This document shows positions 7,172-16,925 of a stretch of DNA of 64,000 bases, one piece after another. The stretch is taken from the NCBI RefSeq assembly GCF_022133705.1, contig NZ_JAKNHJ010000011.1:1-64000 (forward strand), in the 5' to 3' direction. The first letter of the stretch is position 1. Every line of letters starts with the position of its first letter. The position numbers and the translations under genes are program-made. A model generated the notes under the pieces. That model was given only the letters and a program-made list of their open reading frames with translations, did not search any database and had not been told where the DNA came from. This DNA is from Varibaculum cambriense (GTDB lineage Bacteria; Actinomycetota; Actinomycetes; Actinomycetales; Actinomycetaceae).

Positions 7172-8039
7172 CTCTCCGGCAGCTCCCAGTAACCACCAAG
7201 AGGTAAACAGGGAGGAGGAAGCGCTTTTCCCCTCCCAGCTAGCGGAAAAGACGGATCCCGAAAAAGCGCCTCCTTTTGAACTGGAACTAGAGGTATTCTC
7301 CGGGCCGCTAGATCTGCTCCTCACCCTGATAATCAAAAACAAGCTGGATATTACCGAAGTGGCATTAGCTGAGGTAACCGATGATTTTATCGCCTATATG
7401 CAGGCGTTTCCGGATCTATCGCAAGCCTCCCAGTTCCTAGAAATTGCGGCAACTTTGTTGAATATCAAGGCCAGTCAATTGCTACCCGGAGAAGAAATTG
7501 AGGAACTGGATCCCGAATATTTAGAGGCGCGTGACCTGCTGTTTTCTCGGCTCTTGCAATACCGTGCCTATAAGGAAGTTGCAGAATATTTACGAGGGCG
7601 CATTGGGGAAGGGCAGGCCTACTATCCGCGGGAAGTTCCCCTGCCCGCCAAGTTCGCTCGCCTTTTGCCGCCGTTGCGAGTGGATTTCACCCCCGAAGAT
7701 TTAGCCCGCGCCGCCGCCGATGCCTTTACCCGCCGCCCTCCTCAAGTATCCCTGTCCCATCTGCACCTGCCGCAAGCCTCCCTGGCAGAGCAAGCCCAAA
7801 TCGTGGTGGCCGAGTTAAAAAGAAATGGCAAAGCTAGCTTTAGTGAGCTAAGTCGTTCCGCCAAAAACGCCACTGAAAGAGTCACCCGCTTCCTAGCTTT
7901 ACTGGAGCTTTACCGGCACCGCTGCGTGGAATTTACCCAAGAAAGCGCGCTGGAAGAACTATATGTGACCTTAGATACCAAGGAAATTCCCGACTTCAAT
8001 AACTTTATTTTCGATGAATATGGAGCCACCGATGACTAA
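7155..8039 (+). CDS. scpA: Segregation and condensation protein A (kleisin)
   Basis: The kleisin subunit of the SMC-ScpAB condensin, which compacts and helps segregate the chromosome. The N-terminal signature FSGPLDLLLTLIIKNKLDI is clear, followed by a helical middle part and a C-terminal winged-helix region. A frame extending to 7095 exists, but GTG 7155 (or 7158) is preferred: it has GAGG eight bases upstream and lies inside the end of parA, which would couple translation. This gives about 294 aa. It overlaps scpB by eight bases (ATGACTAA). Confidence 0.9.
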   Translation: MVTPPNSPAAPSNHQEVNREEEALFPSQLAEKTDPEKAPPFELELEVFSGPLDLLLTLIIKNKLDITEVALAEVTDDFIAYMQAFPDLSQASQFLEIAATLLNIKASQLLPGEEIEELDPEYLEARDLLFSRLLQYRAYKEVAEYLRGRIGEGQAYYPREVPLPAKFARLLPPLRVDFTPEDLARAAADAFTRRPPQVSLSHLHLPQASLAEQAQIVVAELKRNGKASFSELSRSAKNATERVTRFLALLELYRHRCVEFTQESALEELYVTLDTKEIPDFNNFIFDEYGATDD

Positions 8040-8604
8040 CTCCGCCGATAAACAGCTACTGGCCGCCTTGGAGGCAATATTGATTGTAGCCAGCGAGCCA
8101 CTCAGCCCCGAGGAACTTGCGCCGCGTCTACAAAGCAGCCCCCAGCAGGTCAAGGCGGCTTTAGAGCAACTACGGGCCGAATATGCGGGCGAAACCACTC
8201 GACCTCACGGATTCGTGTTACGCAACGTGGCCGGGGGGTGGCGGATCTATTCTGCCCCCGAACAAGAAGAAATCGTTGCCAACTTCCTCACCCAAGGGGG
8301 AACCTCCCATTTATCAAATCCGGCTTTAGAAACCTTGGCCGTGATCGCTTATCGACAACCGGTTTCCCGCTCGGTAATCGCCGGTATTAGGGGAGTGAGC
8401 GTAGATGGGGTAGTGCGCACCCTGTTGGCGCATGATCTGATTGAAGAAGTTGAGCGAACCGAGTCTGGAGCGATTCTGTACGGCACCACCACCAGTTTCT
8501 TAGAACGGATGGGACTGGCCAGCCTGGAGGAGCTCCCGCCGCTGGCGCCGCATTTGCCGGCCAATGAAGAGCTAGACGAGCTAGAAGCCCGGCTCAAACA
8601 ATAA
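8032..8604 (+). CDS. scpB: Segregation and condensation protein B
   Basis: The dimeric winged-helix partner (190 aa) that binds ScpA at the SMC head. Conserved parts include LLAALEAILIVASEPLS at the start, ALETLAVIAYRQPVSR in the middle and IAGIRGVSVDGVVRTLL. ATG 8032 was chosen over the ATG at 8014 because GGAG lies seven bases upstream and the start overlaps the scpA stop, as expected for a coupled pair. Confidence 0.92.
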   Translation: MTNSADKQLLAALEAILIVASEPLSPEELAPRLQSSPQQVKAALEQLRAEYAGETTRPHGFVLRNVAGGWRIYSAPEQEEIVANFLTQGGTSHLSNPALETLAVIAYRQPVSRSVIAGIRGVSVDGVVRTLLAHDLIEEVERTESGAILYGTTTSFLERMGLASLEELPPLAPHLPANEELDELEARLKQ

Positions 8605-8663
8605 TTTGCCTCCGCGATAGGATGAAGGCAGTTAAGAAATAGAATCCAATAGGAGAAGCCAAG

Positions 8664-9527
8664 TTGACTGATCTTAGTTCCTATCAGGAAAGCGATGAGG
8701 GTACCGACCGGCAGGGGCGACCAGCAGATAAGATTCCCTTAGCGCCGATGCCGCCGCGGCGTAAAAACCCGCAGGTGGTGGCAAAACCGCAAGCAGCTAC
8801 CGAAAGCGGCAAAGAAGAGCGACTACAAAAGGTCTTGGCGGCCGCCGGGGTAGCATCCCGGCGTGCCTGTGAAAAACTGATCGTTTCTGGGCGGGTGAAA
8901 GTCAACGGGAAAGTAGTGCGCGAGTTAGGCACTAAAGTTGATCCCAATCAGGTGATGCTGCATGTAGATGGGCAGCTAGTGATAATGGATGATTCCCGGG
9001 TCACTATCGCGCTGAATAAGCCCACCGGGGTGGAATCGTCTCTGCGCGGAGACCCCCACGACCTTACCCAGTTTTTGACCGACTACCGGGAAAGACTGTT
9101 CCATGTGGGCAGGCTAGACGTGGATACTTCCGGGCTGTTACTGCTTACTAATGATGGGGAACTCGCGAACCGGCTTACCCACCCCTCCTGGGAGGTACCA
9201 AAAACCTATCTAGCCACCGTTAAAGGCAAATTTACCGGTAAAACTGCCCAAGAACTGCGCTCCGGAATTATGTTGGAGGACGGGTTTGCGCAAGCTGACC
9301 GGGTATCAATAAAAGGTACTCATGGCGGGCTTACCTTAGTGGAAATAGAGTTACATCTGGGTAGAAACCGGATTGTGCGCCGAATGTTAGAAGAGGTAGG
9401 TGCCCCGGTGATGGAATTATCCCGGATCGCGCACGGCACCGTGAAACTGGGGACGTTGCCCCTGGGAGCCACCCGCCGCCTCTCAAAGCCTGAGCTGAGT
9501 GTACTAATGCAGAGCGTCGGTCTTTAG
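8664..9527 (+). CDS. rluB: 23S rRNA pseudouridine synthase RluB-type
   Basis: A 287-aa RsuA/RluB-family pseudouridine synthase. A disordered N-terminus (1-50) precedes an S4 RNA-binding domain (about 52-110, LQKVLAAAGVASRRACEKLI). The catalytic domain follows with GRLDVDTSGLLLLTNDG, containing the nucleophilic aspartate, and later LGRNRIVRRMLE. The TTG start is preceded by TAGGAGAAG at good spacing. It sits between scpB and tyrA, as in other actinobacteria. Confidence 0.92.
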   Translation: MTDLSSYQESDEGTDRQGRPADKIPLAPMPPRRKNPQVVAKPQAATESGKEERLQKVLAAAGVASRRACEKLIVSGRVKVNGKVVRELGTKVDPNQVMLHVDGQLVIMDDSRVTIALNKPTGVESSLRGDPHDLTQFLTDYRERLFHVGRLDVDTSGLLLLTNDGELANRLTHPSWEVPKTYLATVKGKFTGKTAQELRSGIMLEDGFAQADRVSIKGTHGGLTLVEIELHLGRNRIVRRMLEEVGAPVMELSRIAHGTVKLGTLPLGATRRLSKPELSVLMQSVGL

Positions 9528-9536
9528 GGTGGAACT

Positions 9537-10667
9537 ATGGCAAACACGCACTCGCCACTTTCTGGAAACCAAGTGGGTACCACTGGCCCAGTATTGATTA
9601 TTGGAGCCGGCCTACTAGGTGCGTCCCTGGGGATGCGACTGAGCAAACTGGGACTCCCGGTTTTTTTACGGGATATTTATCCGGTAGTTAGCGCCCTGGC
9701 CTGCGATATGGGTGCCGGTAATACCTGGGAGGAAAACTCCCCTGAACCTGCGCTAGTAGTGGTAGCCACCCCGCCAGATGTCGCTGCTGATCAGGTGATC
9801 GCCGCGTTAAAAGAGTTCCCGGATGCCCTCGTTACTGATGTGGCCTCGGTTAAAAGCGTGATTTTAGAGGAAGTTTCGCAGGCGGGGGCAGATCTAACCC
9901 GCTATGTAGGCTCGCACCCGATGGCGGGCAGGGAACGTTCCGGCACGGCGTTTGCCCGCGAAGACCTGTTTGAATCTCGCCCGTGGGTAATAGTTCCCAA
10001 TGAGAAAACCTCCCCGGGAGCAGTTTTAGCAATGCGTAGTCTCGCTTTAGATGTAGGTTCCCTGCCGCTGCAATTAGATGCGGAGACTCACGACCAATCT
10101 GTGGCTCTGGTTTCACATGTTCCCCAATTGGTATCTTCGCTGTTGGCCGCGCAACTGGCGAAAGCGATGCCACAATCTTTAGGACTAGCAGGGCAAGGAC
10201 TGCGCGACACTACCCGGATTGCTTCTTCCGATCCGGCTCTGTGGGCAGCAATCATTGCGGGTAACGCCGAACATGTAGCGAAAGTGCTACGGGGATTTAG
10301 TGATGATATGCAGCAAGTTTTGCACGCCCTCGAACATCCCGGAGCTGTGATTCCTTCCCCCAGCTTGGTGGGAGCAGTAACTTTAGCTATGCGGCAAGGT
10401 AACTTGGGGGTGGCACGCATCCCCGGCAAACACGGAGGCGCACCCCGGCGTTACCAGGAAGTAATGGTAAAGGTTCCCGATGAACCCGGAACTTTAGGAC
10501 AGCTTTTCCAAGCGGTAGGCGATACCGGTATCAATATTGAGGATTTAGAGCTAGAACATTCCCCAGGGGCTGCCTTCGGGATAGCCCGTTTGGCCATTGA
10601 GCCTAACTCCGCGGCCTTGCTAGCCGAAAAACTGGAGATAAAAGGCTGGGAAATCGTAGCCTCTTAA
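9537..10667 (+). CDS. tyrA: Prephenate dehydrogenase with ACT domain
   Basis: Converts prephenate to 4-hydroxyphenylpyruvate with NAD+, the committed step to tyrosine. A Rossmann motif VLIIGAGLLGASLG lies near residues 19-32 and the substrate-site motif GSHPMAGRERSG near 124-135. A C-terminal ACT domain (about 302-370, VMVKVPDEPGTLGQLF) probably gives tyrosine feedback control. 376 aa is the expected length. It starts ten bases after rluB and precedes cmk. Confidence 0.93.
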   Translation: MANTHSPLSGNQVGTTGPVLIIGAGLLGASLGMRLSKLGLPVFLRDIYPVVSALACDMGAGNTWEENSPEPALVVVATPPDVAADQVIAALKEFPDALVTDVASVKSVILEEVSQAGADLTRYVGSHPMAGRERSGTAFAREDLFESRPWVIVPNEKTSPGAVLAMRSLALDVGSLPLQLDAETHDQSVALVSHVPQLVSSLLAAQLAKAMPQSLGLAGQGLRDTTRIASSDPALWAAIIAGNAEHVAKVLRGFSDDMQQVLHALEHPGAVIPSPSLVGAVTLAMRQGNLGVARIPGKHGGAPRRYQEVMVKVPDEPGTLGQLFQAVGDTGINIEDLELEHSPGAAFGIARLAIEPNSAALLAEKLEIKGWEIVAS

Positions 10668-10788
10668 TTTATTCCCCGCAGTTCTTCGCTAGGAAGCTAT
10701 CCTAAATGGCGATAAATAGCATAGTATCTAAGGGGAGGGACGCATTCGCGCGTTCCAGTATTGATGCTTTCGGAAGGGTTATAACGCT

Positions 10789-11499
10789 ATGTCAGGTGAC
10801 GGTTCGCAATACGTTAGCCAGCAGATTCTTGGAGCCGGCTTGGTAATCGCTATTGATGGCCCCAGCGGGGCAGGAAAATCGACCATCGCGCGCCTATCGG
10901 CAGCGGAGCTGGGCACTAACTTTTTAAACACTGGCGCCATGTATCGCGCCCTGACCTGGTACGCCCTGCAGCAAGGAACAGATTTAAATGATCCCTCGGC
11001 GCTGGCTATGCTGGCCTCTTCAATTCCGATGCAGGTAGAAGCGGTTGCCCATGCCCCGCGGGTATTAATCGAGGGTCGCGATGTGACTCGTTTCCTGCAC
11101 TCTCAGGAAGTAAACAGCGCGGTCAGCCAAGTTAGCGCGGTGCCCGGGGTGCGTGAACAAATGATTGCCCGCCAGCGGCAAATTATTCAGGCTGCCCAAG
11201 CATCTGGGCGCGGGATCGTAGCCGAAGGGCGCGATATTACTACCGTGGTTGCCCCAAATGCGGACGTTAAAATTTTGCTCACCGCCTCCCCCGAGGTGCG
11301 CGAGCAACGCCGCGCCAGGCAGTCAGGCGCAGGCAGCGATGCGGTAGCCGCTCGTGACCTAGCCGACTCCCAGGTAAATAACTTCACTACTCCCGCTCCC
11401 GGAGTTGAGCTGCTGGATTCCTCTGACCTGGATGAGCAAGAAACTATGGAAGCAGTAGTGGAAATCGTTGGGCGGACTTTCCGGGCTCGTCAAGGCTGA
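10789..11499 (+). CDS. cmk: Cytidylate kinase
   Basis: Phosphorylates CMP and dCMP to the diphosphates. P-loop GPSGAGKST is near residues 24-32, then [12 protein letters not shown] and [15 protein letters not shown], the nucleotide-binding regions of the family. 236 aa. The ATG has GGAAGGG at proper spacing. A 120-base gap with TAGTATCT-like promoter words separates it from tyrA; der follows after 41 bases. Confidence 0.94.
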   Translation: MSGDGSQYVSQQILGAGLVIAIDGPSGAGKSTIARLSAAELGTNFLNTGAMYRALTWYALQQGTDLNDPSALAMLASSIPMQVEAVAHAPRVLIEGRDVTRFLHSQEVNSAVSQVSAVPGVREQMIARQRQIIQAAQASGRGIVAEGRDITTVVAPNADVKILLTASPEVREQRRARQSGAGSDAVAARDLADSQVNNFTTPAPGVELLDSSDLDEQETMEAVVEIVGRTFRARQG

Positions 11500-11540
11500 G
11501 GTTTCGCCAAAGCCCCCTGCACTCGCCTAAACTGAAAGGC

Positions 11541-12980
11541 GTGAGTGAAGACCTAAAACCTGCGGATTCTGCTAATCTGCTCAATGAAATTGAGCTACAG
11601 GAAGACGACCTGGAGCTACTTGAGGGCGAAGCTGCCGCCCCGCGAACGCCGGATACTCGCGCACTACCGGTACTAGCGGTTATCGGGCGCCCAAATGTCG
11701 GTAAATCCACCCTGGTTAACCGAATTTTGGGGCGACGCGCAGCGGTAGTACAAGACCAACCGGGAGTAACCCGTGACCGGGTACGTTACCAGGCGCAGTG
11801 GGCCGGCAAAGATTTCCAATTGTTAGATACTGGCGGTTGGGAATTGGGCGTCAAAGGTTTGGATCAGATGGTGGCGACGCAAGCCGAAGCCTCTATCCAA
11901 CTTGCCGATGCGGTGCTATTTGTGACCGATGCTGGGGTGGGTGCGACTGAAACCGATATGCAGATTGCTCGGATTTTGCAGCGCTGCAATAAACCGGTGA
12001 TTTTAGTAGCCAATAAGGTTGATTCCGAGCGGATAGAGGCCGATGCGGCGGCGCTGTGGTCCCTGGGTTTAGGCGAACCCTTCCCACTGTCTGCCCTGCA
12101 TGGGCGGGGCAGTGGTGACTTGTTGGATAAAGCTATTGCGATGCTGCCGGAAGAATCCCAGTATTCGCGGGCGCTTCCGGAGGGCAGTCCGGGACGAGTT
12201 GCTTTGATTGGGCGCCCGAATGTGGGCAAATCTTCGCTACTGAACGCCCTCGCCGGGCAGCAGCGAGTGGTGGTCAACGAACTGGCCGGTACTACCCGTG
12301 ATCCGGTCGATGAAGTAATCGAGATCGCTGGGGTTCCTTGGACTTTCGTAGACACCGCGGGGATTCGCCGCCGGATGCTCAAGAGCCGGGGTGCTGACTT
12401 TTATGCTTCTTTGCGTACCCAAAGCGCGATTGAGGAGGCCGATGTGGCCATGGTGTTGCTCGATGCCTCCCAGTCTTTGGCCAGCGCCGATATCAGGATA
12501 ATTGAGGAAGTCATCTCTGCAGGTCGGGCTCTGGTTTTGGTAAATAATAAGTGGGACTTGCTGGACGAGGAACGCCGTCACGACTTGGAACGTGAATGGG
12601 AATTGCAACTGTCTCACGTGGATTGGGCTCCGCGGATTAACCTTTCTGCGAAAACCGCCTGGCATACTAACCGGATCCAGGGCGCTTTGGCACAGGCCCT
12701 TGCCGGTTGGAACACCCGGATTACTACCAGTGAACTAAATACTTTCCTGGGACGTTTAGTTGCCGAACATCCCCACCCGGTTAGAGGAGGAAAACAACCA
12801 CGGATCATGTTCGCTACTCAGGTTTCTGCGGCTCCGCCCCGATTCGTGTTCTTTACTACCGGGTTCTTAGAGCCGGCATATTGGCGTTTTATCGAGAATC
12901 GTCTGCGCGAAGAGTACGGTTTTGTCGGCAGCCCTATCCAGATCTCGGTCCGGGTGCGCGAACGCCGCAAGCGTAACTAA
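11541..12980 (+). CDS. der: Ribosome-assembly GTPase Der (EngA)
   Basis: A 479-aa double GTPase needed for 50S subunit maturation. Two G domains are visible: first P-loop [16 protein letters not shown] near residue 50, second [16 protein letters not shown] near 225, each followed by a DTGGW/DTAGI switch and an N-K-x-D motif ([16 protein letters not shown]). The C-terminal KH-like domain (about 375-479) ends RVRERRKRN. The GTG start has GAAAGG upstream; TAAACT lies seven bases before it, so leaderless initiation is also possible. Confidence 0.95.
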   Translation: MSEDLKPADSANLLNEIELQEDDLELLEGEAAAPRTPDTRALPVLAVIGRPNVGKSTLVNRILGRRAAVVQDQPGVTRDRVRYQAQWAGKDFQLLDTGGWELGVKGLDQMVATQAEASIQLADAVLFVTDAGVGATETDMQIARILQRCNKPVILVANKVDSERIEADAAALWSLGLGEPFPLSALHGRGSGDLLDKAIAMLPEESQYSRALPEGSPGRVALIGRPNVGKSSLLNALAGQQRVVVNELAGTTRDPVDEVIEIAGVPWTFVDTAGIRRRMLKSRGADFYASLRTQSAIEEADVAMVLLDASQSLASADIRIIEEVISAGRALVLVNNKWDLLDEERRHDLEREWELQLSHVDWAPRINLSAKTAWHTNRIQGALAQALAGWNTRITTSELNTFLGRLVAEHPHPVRGGKQPRIMFATQVSAAPPRFVFFTTGFLEPAYWRFIENRLREEYGFVGSPIQISVRVRERRKRN

Positions 12981-13215
12981 CCCCGTGCGTTCGGTCGGCG
13001 CCAGGCAGCAGGGGCAAGTGTGCTTCCGCGCCGATGTCTGCCTAGAAAAATAGTTATTATCCGGGTTGATTGTGTCTTAGTGAGCATTTTCATAACGGGT
13101 ATTTTTAGGGCGGATCCGCCGCAGAATGCTAAACAACCCCGGCCTAATCGGGAATGCAACAGCGTAAATAACGCCCGGTCAAAACGCTGATACCTTGGGT
13201 TTAAGGCCTGATCAG

Positions 13216-13301
13216 TACCTCGAGTGGGACTCGAACCCACATGTCCGGTGAAGGACGGCGGATTTTGAATCCGCTGCGTCTACCAATTCCGCCATCGAGG
13301 C
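13216..13301 (-). tRNA. tRNA-Leu (anticodon CAA)
   Basis: Reading the minus strand gives a complete class II tRNA of 86 bases. The acceptor GCCTCGA pairs with TCGAGGT, the D arm is GGCGGAATTGG-type, and the anticodon stem GCGGA/TCCGC holds the loop TTCAAAA with anticodon CAA. The long variable arm is GTCC-TTCACC-GGAC and the T arm is GTGGG-TTCGAGT-CCCAC. The discriminator is A. CCA is not encoded. The first acceptor pair would be G-U rather than the usual G-C. Confidence 0.95.
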
Positions 13302-13338
13302 TTTTTCGTAACGCTGTTAAGCGCGACGGGTTTCAGTC

Positions 13339-13351
13339 TAATATAGACTCG
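13339..13351 (+). promoter_or_regulatory. -10 box giving a leaderless start of the ANTAR regulator
   Basis: TAATAT (13339-13344) is followed by six bases and the GTG at 13351, with no ribosome binding site. Confidence 0.5.
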
Positions 13352-13959
13352 TGGCAACTTCGAAATCTAATACTAAGAATAATCAGACTGTCTCCCCTAA
13401 AGTGCTGGTAGCGGAGGATGAAACCCTGATCCGCCTGGATATTGTGGAAACTCTCACTGATGCCGGCTACGAAGTAGTGGCCGAAGCCGGAGATGGAGAG
13501 GCCGCCTATCAGGCAGCTTTGGAAAATCATCCTGACCTGTGCGTAATGGATGTGAAGATGCCTAAAATGGACGGAATCACAGCTGCGGAAAAAATCATGA
13601 AGGAAATCTCTTGCGCAGTAGTGATGCTCACCGCATTTTCGCAAAAAGAGTTGGTGGAACGGGCGCGAGATGCTGGTGCCATGGCCTATGTCGTTAAACC
13701 TTTCACTCCCGCCGAACTTTTGCCTGCGATAGAAATCGCGCTTTCGCGGCATGCAGAGATTCAATCTTTGGAAGGTGAAGTAGCTGACTTGCAGGATCGT
13801 TTCGAGACTCGCAAAGTGGTAGATCGGGCTAAAGGTCTACTGATGGAAAACATGGAAATGAGTGAACCGGATGCTTTCCGGTGGATCCAGACTACTTCCA
13901 TGAATCGGCGCCTGACTATGCGAGAAGTTGCGGAGGCAGTTGTAGAACAGATCGGGTAG
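13351..13959 (+). CDS. pdtaR: ANTAR-domain response regulator (PdtaR-like)
   Basis: A 202-aa two-domain regulator. The receiver (about 17-135) has the acidic pair EDE (22-24), phosphoacceptor Asp67 (CVMDVKMPKMDG), Thr in MLTAFSQ and Lys in VVKPFTP. The C-terminal ANTAR RNA-binding domain (about 140-200) has RAKGLLMENMEMSEPDAFRW, used to antiterminate target RNAs. It is close to M. tuberculosis PdtaR (Rv1626); its histidine kinase PdtaS is not in this window. In mycobacteria this gene also lies near polA, as here. The GTG start appears leaderless. Confidence 0.88.
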   Translation: MATSKSNTKNNQTVSPKVLVAEDETLIRLDIVETLTDAGYEVVAEAGDGEAAYQAALENHPDLCVMDVKMPKMDGITAAEKIMKEISCAVVMLTAFSQKELVERARDAGAMAYVVKPFTPAELLPAIEIALSRHAEIQSLEGEVADLQDRFETRKVVDRAKGLLMENMEMSEPDAFRWIQTTSMNRRLTMREVAEAVVEQIG

Positions 13960-14037
13960 AACCGGCTTGAACAGTAGCGATAGTCGGCTGCTGTGAGGAT
14001 AAGGCCTTTCCTCTAGGATAGCTAATAGGAGGAAAAC

Positions 14038-16701
14038 ATGGCTGACAAGAAAACCCTGCTAGTAGTTGACGGGCATTCCGCAGCTTTTCGCGCGTTCTAC
14101 GCCCTCGATCCCGCAAATTTCCGTACCCAAGAGGGGCAATACACTAATGCAGTGTTCGGGTTCTTGCGGATGCTAGTAAAAATGCTGCAGGACGAGCAAC
14201 CCGACTATTTGGCAGTAGCGTTCGATGTTTCTCGCCATTCTTTCCGCACCGATCAATACCCGGAATACAAAGCCGGACGGAAACCCACCCCGCCCGAGTT
14301 TGCTGGACAAGTTGACCTGATTAAAGAGGCGCTCGCTCACCTGGGGGTCACCACTTTAGAACAAGAAAATATCGAGGCCGACGATATTTTAGCTACCCTA
14401 GCTAGCCGCGGCAGCGCCGCCGGGATTCGAGTACTGGTCGCTAGCGGGGATCGCGACACCTTCCAGTTATCAAACGAGCAGGTTACAGTGCTCTATCCTT
14501 CTCGCTCGATAACCGACCTCAAACGGATGACCCCTCAGGCGATTGCAGAAAAATATGGAGTGCCACCACACCGCTATCCCGAGATTGCCGCCTTGGTGGG
14601 AGAAAAAGCCGATAACCTTCCAGGGGTTCCGGGAGTGGGGGAGAAGACCGCTGCCTCCTGGATTAATAAATATGACGGTTTAGCGGGAGTAATCGCCCAC
14701 GCCGCCGATATTGGGGGAAAACGCGGGGAAGACCTGCGCGCTCACCTAGAGGATGTTAAACGCAACCGGAAACTGAATGCGCTGCTGACTGATCTGGATT
14801 TAGGGGTTGAGGTTTCAGAACTCACCTTTGGGAAAGCTGATGCGGCAAAGCTAGAAAAACTGCTCGATAAATTGGAGATTGGGGAGGGTACTCGTCAGGC
14901 TTTAGCTAGTATTCCCGCATTCGCCCTCGGAGAAAAGCTTGCGGAAAAACGCCCCGAAGTTGAACTTATTGCCCCGGACAAAGTGGCCGGCTGGATAACG
15001 GAGCTGACCGGTTCGGTAGGGGTGGTAGTTGAGGGAGTGACCACTCCCGGCAGCGGGGAGGCCACCCAGGTTACTTTGGCCAGCAAAAATGAAGCTGCCA
15101 GTATTAGCTTGATCGAGGGACACGTAGAAACCGTAGCGGCGCTGCGCCAGTGGCTGCAAAATCCGCAAGGCAGTGTTTTCCATAACTGGAAGAGCGCCTG
15201 GCACGCCCTCAAAGGAGCTGGAATCGCGCTCGGTTTACCTAGCTGGGACACTGAAATTGCCGGTTACCTGCTGGATCCTTCTGCCCGCTCTTATGATATT
15301 GAGGTTTTAAGCGGCAAGCTCTTGGGACGGGCTTTGGTGGTGGAAGAAAAGGAAGCCAGCGGACAGACCGCACTGGATTTTTCGGGTGTTTCTAACACGA
15401 AGACGGCGCAGATTGCGGCGGCGTTGCCCGAGATTTCCAGCGCCGAGCAAGGGCGCTTAGCTACTGGAGGCGCCGAACATTTGTGGCTAGAGATGGAACG
15501 GCCGGTCGCTAAGATTCTTGCCCAGATGGAAGATACCGGGATCGCAGTCTCAGATCAGGTTTTAGGGGATCTCGAGGCCGATTTAAGACGGCAAACCGAG
15601 GACGCTAAGCAGGCGGCTAGAAGCGAAGTAGATCGGCCGGAGCTGAATCTATCTAGCCCCAAACAGTTACAAGAAGTTTTATTTGACCAGCTGGGGATGC
15701 CGAAAACGAAAAAAACTCGCACCGGATATACCACGAATGCGGACGCCCTGGAGTGGCTGTTTAGTAAAACCCAGCATCCGTTCTTGCAGTATTTGCTGGC
15801 GCACCGGGACTCGATAAAACTTTTGCAGACCGTGGAAGGACTGCAAAAGGCAGTGCATGATGATGGGCGGATCCACACCACCTTTAAGCAAACTGTGACT
15901 GCTACCGGCCGGCTTTCCTCTGCCGATCCGAACTTGCAAAACATCCCGGTGCGTTCGGAAACTGGGCAACGTATCCGGGAAGCCTTCGTTTGCGGATCCG
16001 GATTTGAAAACTTGATGAGCGTGGATTATTCCCAGATTGAGATGCGGGTAATGGCGCATATGTCGGGGGATCAAGATCTGATCGCCGCCATTAATACCGG
16101 TGAAGATTTACACCGCACTATGGCCGCTATGATTTTTGGGATTCCGTCCGAGCAAGTCGATGACCAGATGCGTTCGAAGGTAAAAGCCACTTCCTATGGT
16201 TTGGCTTACGGCTTGTCGGCTTATGGTCTGGCCAATCAGCTGCGAATTGGCCAGAAGGAAGCAGAGAAACTGATGGAGCGTTACTTCGCCCGTTTTGGAA
16301 AAGTACGCAGCTATTTGCGGCAGATCGTGGAGGAGGCACGCAAACGCGGCTATACCGAAACTATGCAGGGACGGCGCCGGCAACTGCCCGATCTTAGAAG
16401 CTCCAATCACACTTTGCGACGCATGGCGGAGCGGGCTGCCCTCAACGCTCCTATCCAGGGAACGGCTGCAGATTTGATGAAGCAGGCCATGATCCGGGTA
16501 GATCAGGAACTGAAAGCCCAAAAACTCTCCTCGCGGGTGTTACTGCAGATTCACGACGAATTAATCCTGGAAGTTGCGCCAGGGGAGGAGACGGAGCTGC
16601 GCGCCCTCGTGGAAGAAGCGATGGGGCATGCTGCGGAGCTGTCCGTACCTCTGGTAGTCGGCATCGGGGTAGGCAAAAACTGGCGGAGCGCCGCCCATTA
16701 A
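14038..16701 (+). CDS. polA: DNA polymerase I
   Basis: An 887-aa repair and Okazaki-fragment polymerase. The 5' nuclease domain (about 1-300) contains VDGHSAAFRAFYAL and the H3TH loop GEKADNLPGVPGVGEKTA. A vestigial 3'-5' exonuclease domain follows (about 305-480). The family A polymerase domain has motif A DYSQIEMR near 662, motif B RSKVKATSYGLAYG near 715 and motif C IHDE near 840. The exonuclease DxE pair is not recognisable (VVVEGV instead), as in other actinobacterial Pol I, so proofreading is probably absent. The ATG follows AGGAGGAAAAC. Confidence 0.96.
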   Translation: MADKKTLLVVDGHSAAFRAFYALDPANFRTQEGQYTNAVFGFLRMLVKMLQDEQPDYLAVAFDVSRHSFRTDQYPEYKAGRKPTPPEFAGQVDLIKEALAHLGVTTLEQENIEADDILATLASRGSAAGIRVLVASGDRDTFQLSNEQVTVLYPSRSITDLKRMTPQAIAEKYGVPPHRYPEIAALVGEKADNLPGVPGVGEKTAASWINKYDGLAGVIAHAADIGGKRGEDLRAHLEDVKRNRKLNALLTDLDLGVEVSELTFGKADAAKLEKLLDKLEIGEGTRQALASIPAFALGEKLAEKRPEVELIAPDKVAGWITELTGSVGVVVEGVTTPGSGEATQVTLASKNEAASISLIEGHVETVAALRQWLQNPQGSVFHNWKSAWHALKGAGIALGLPSWDTEIAGYLLDPSARSYDIEVLSGKLLGRALVVEEKEASGQTALDFSGVSNTKTAQIAAALPEISSAEQGRLATGGAEHLWLEMERPVAKILAQMEDTGIAVSDQVLGDLEADLRRQTEDAKQAARSEVDRPELNLSSPKQLQEVLFDQLGMPKTKKTRTGYTTNADALEWLFSKTQHPFLQYLLAHRDSIKLLQTVEGLQKAVHDDGRIHTTFKQTVTATGRLSSADPNLQNIPVRSETGQRIREAFVCGSGFENLMSVDYSQIEMRVMAHMSGDQDLIAAINTGEDLHRTMAAMIFGIPSEQVDDQMRSKVKATSYGLAYGLSAYGLANQLRIGQKEAEKLMERYFARFGKVRSYLRQIVEEARKRGYTETMQGRRRQLPDLRSSNHTLRRMAERAALNAPIQGTAADLMKQAMIRVDQELKAQKLSSRVLLQIHDELILEVAPGEETELRALVEEAMGHAAELSVPLVVGIGVGKNWRSAAH

Positions 16702-16925
16702 CTAGATCTTTTCAGCGGCAGCGGTGAACAAAACCCGCAAGCTTTCACCTTGCTCGCGGCCTGGTGACACTGTGTTATCGCCTACATTTTGCCAAAATAG
16801 CCTTCGTAAGCGGTCTTTCGGCTGGAGCTGGACGGGTTTTTGCTGATAGGCTCGACAAGGTTTCTCTTACGGGGAACCAAATTGTCCATATTGTCTATTA
16901 AGTCCGTTTTGGAGAAATTATCTCT

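Noticed and set aside
12981-13215. Gap between der and tRNA-Leu searched for an RNA gene or terminator
   Set aside because: No stable hairpin with a T-run and no conserved RNA motif could be recognised.
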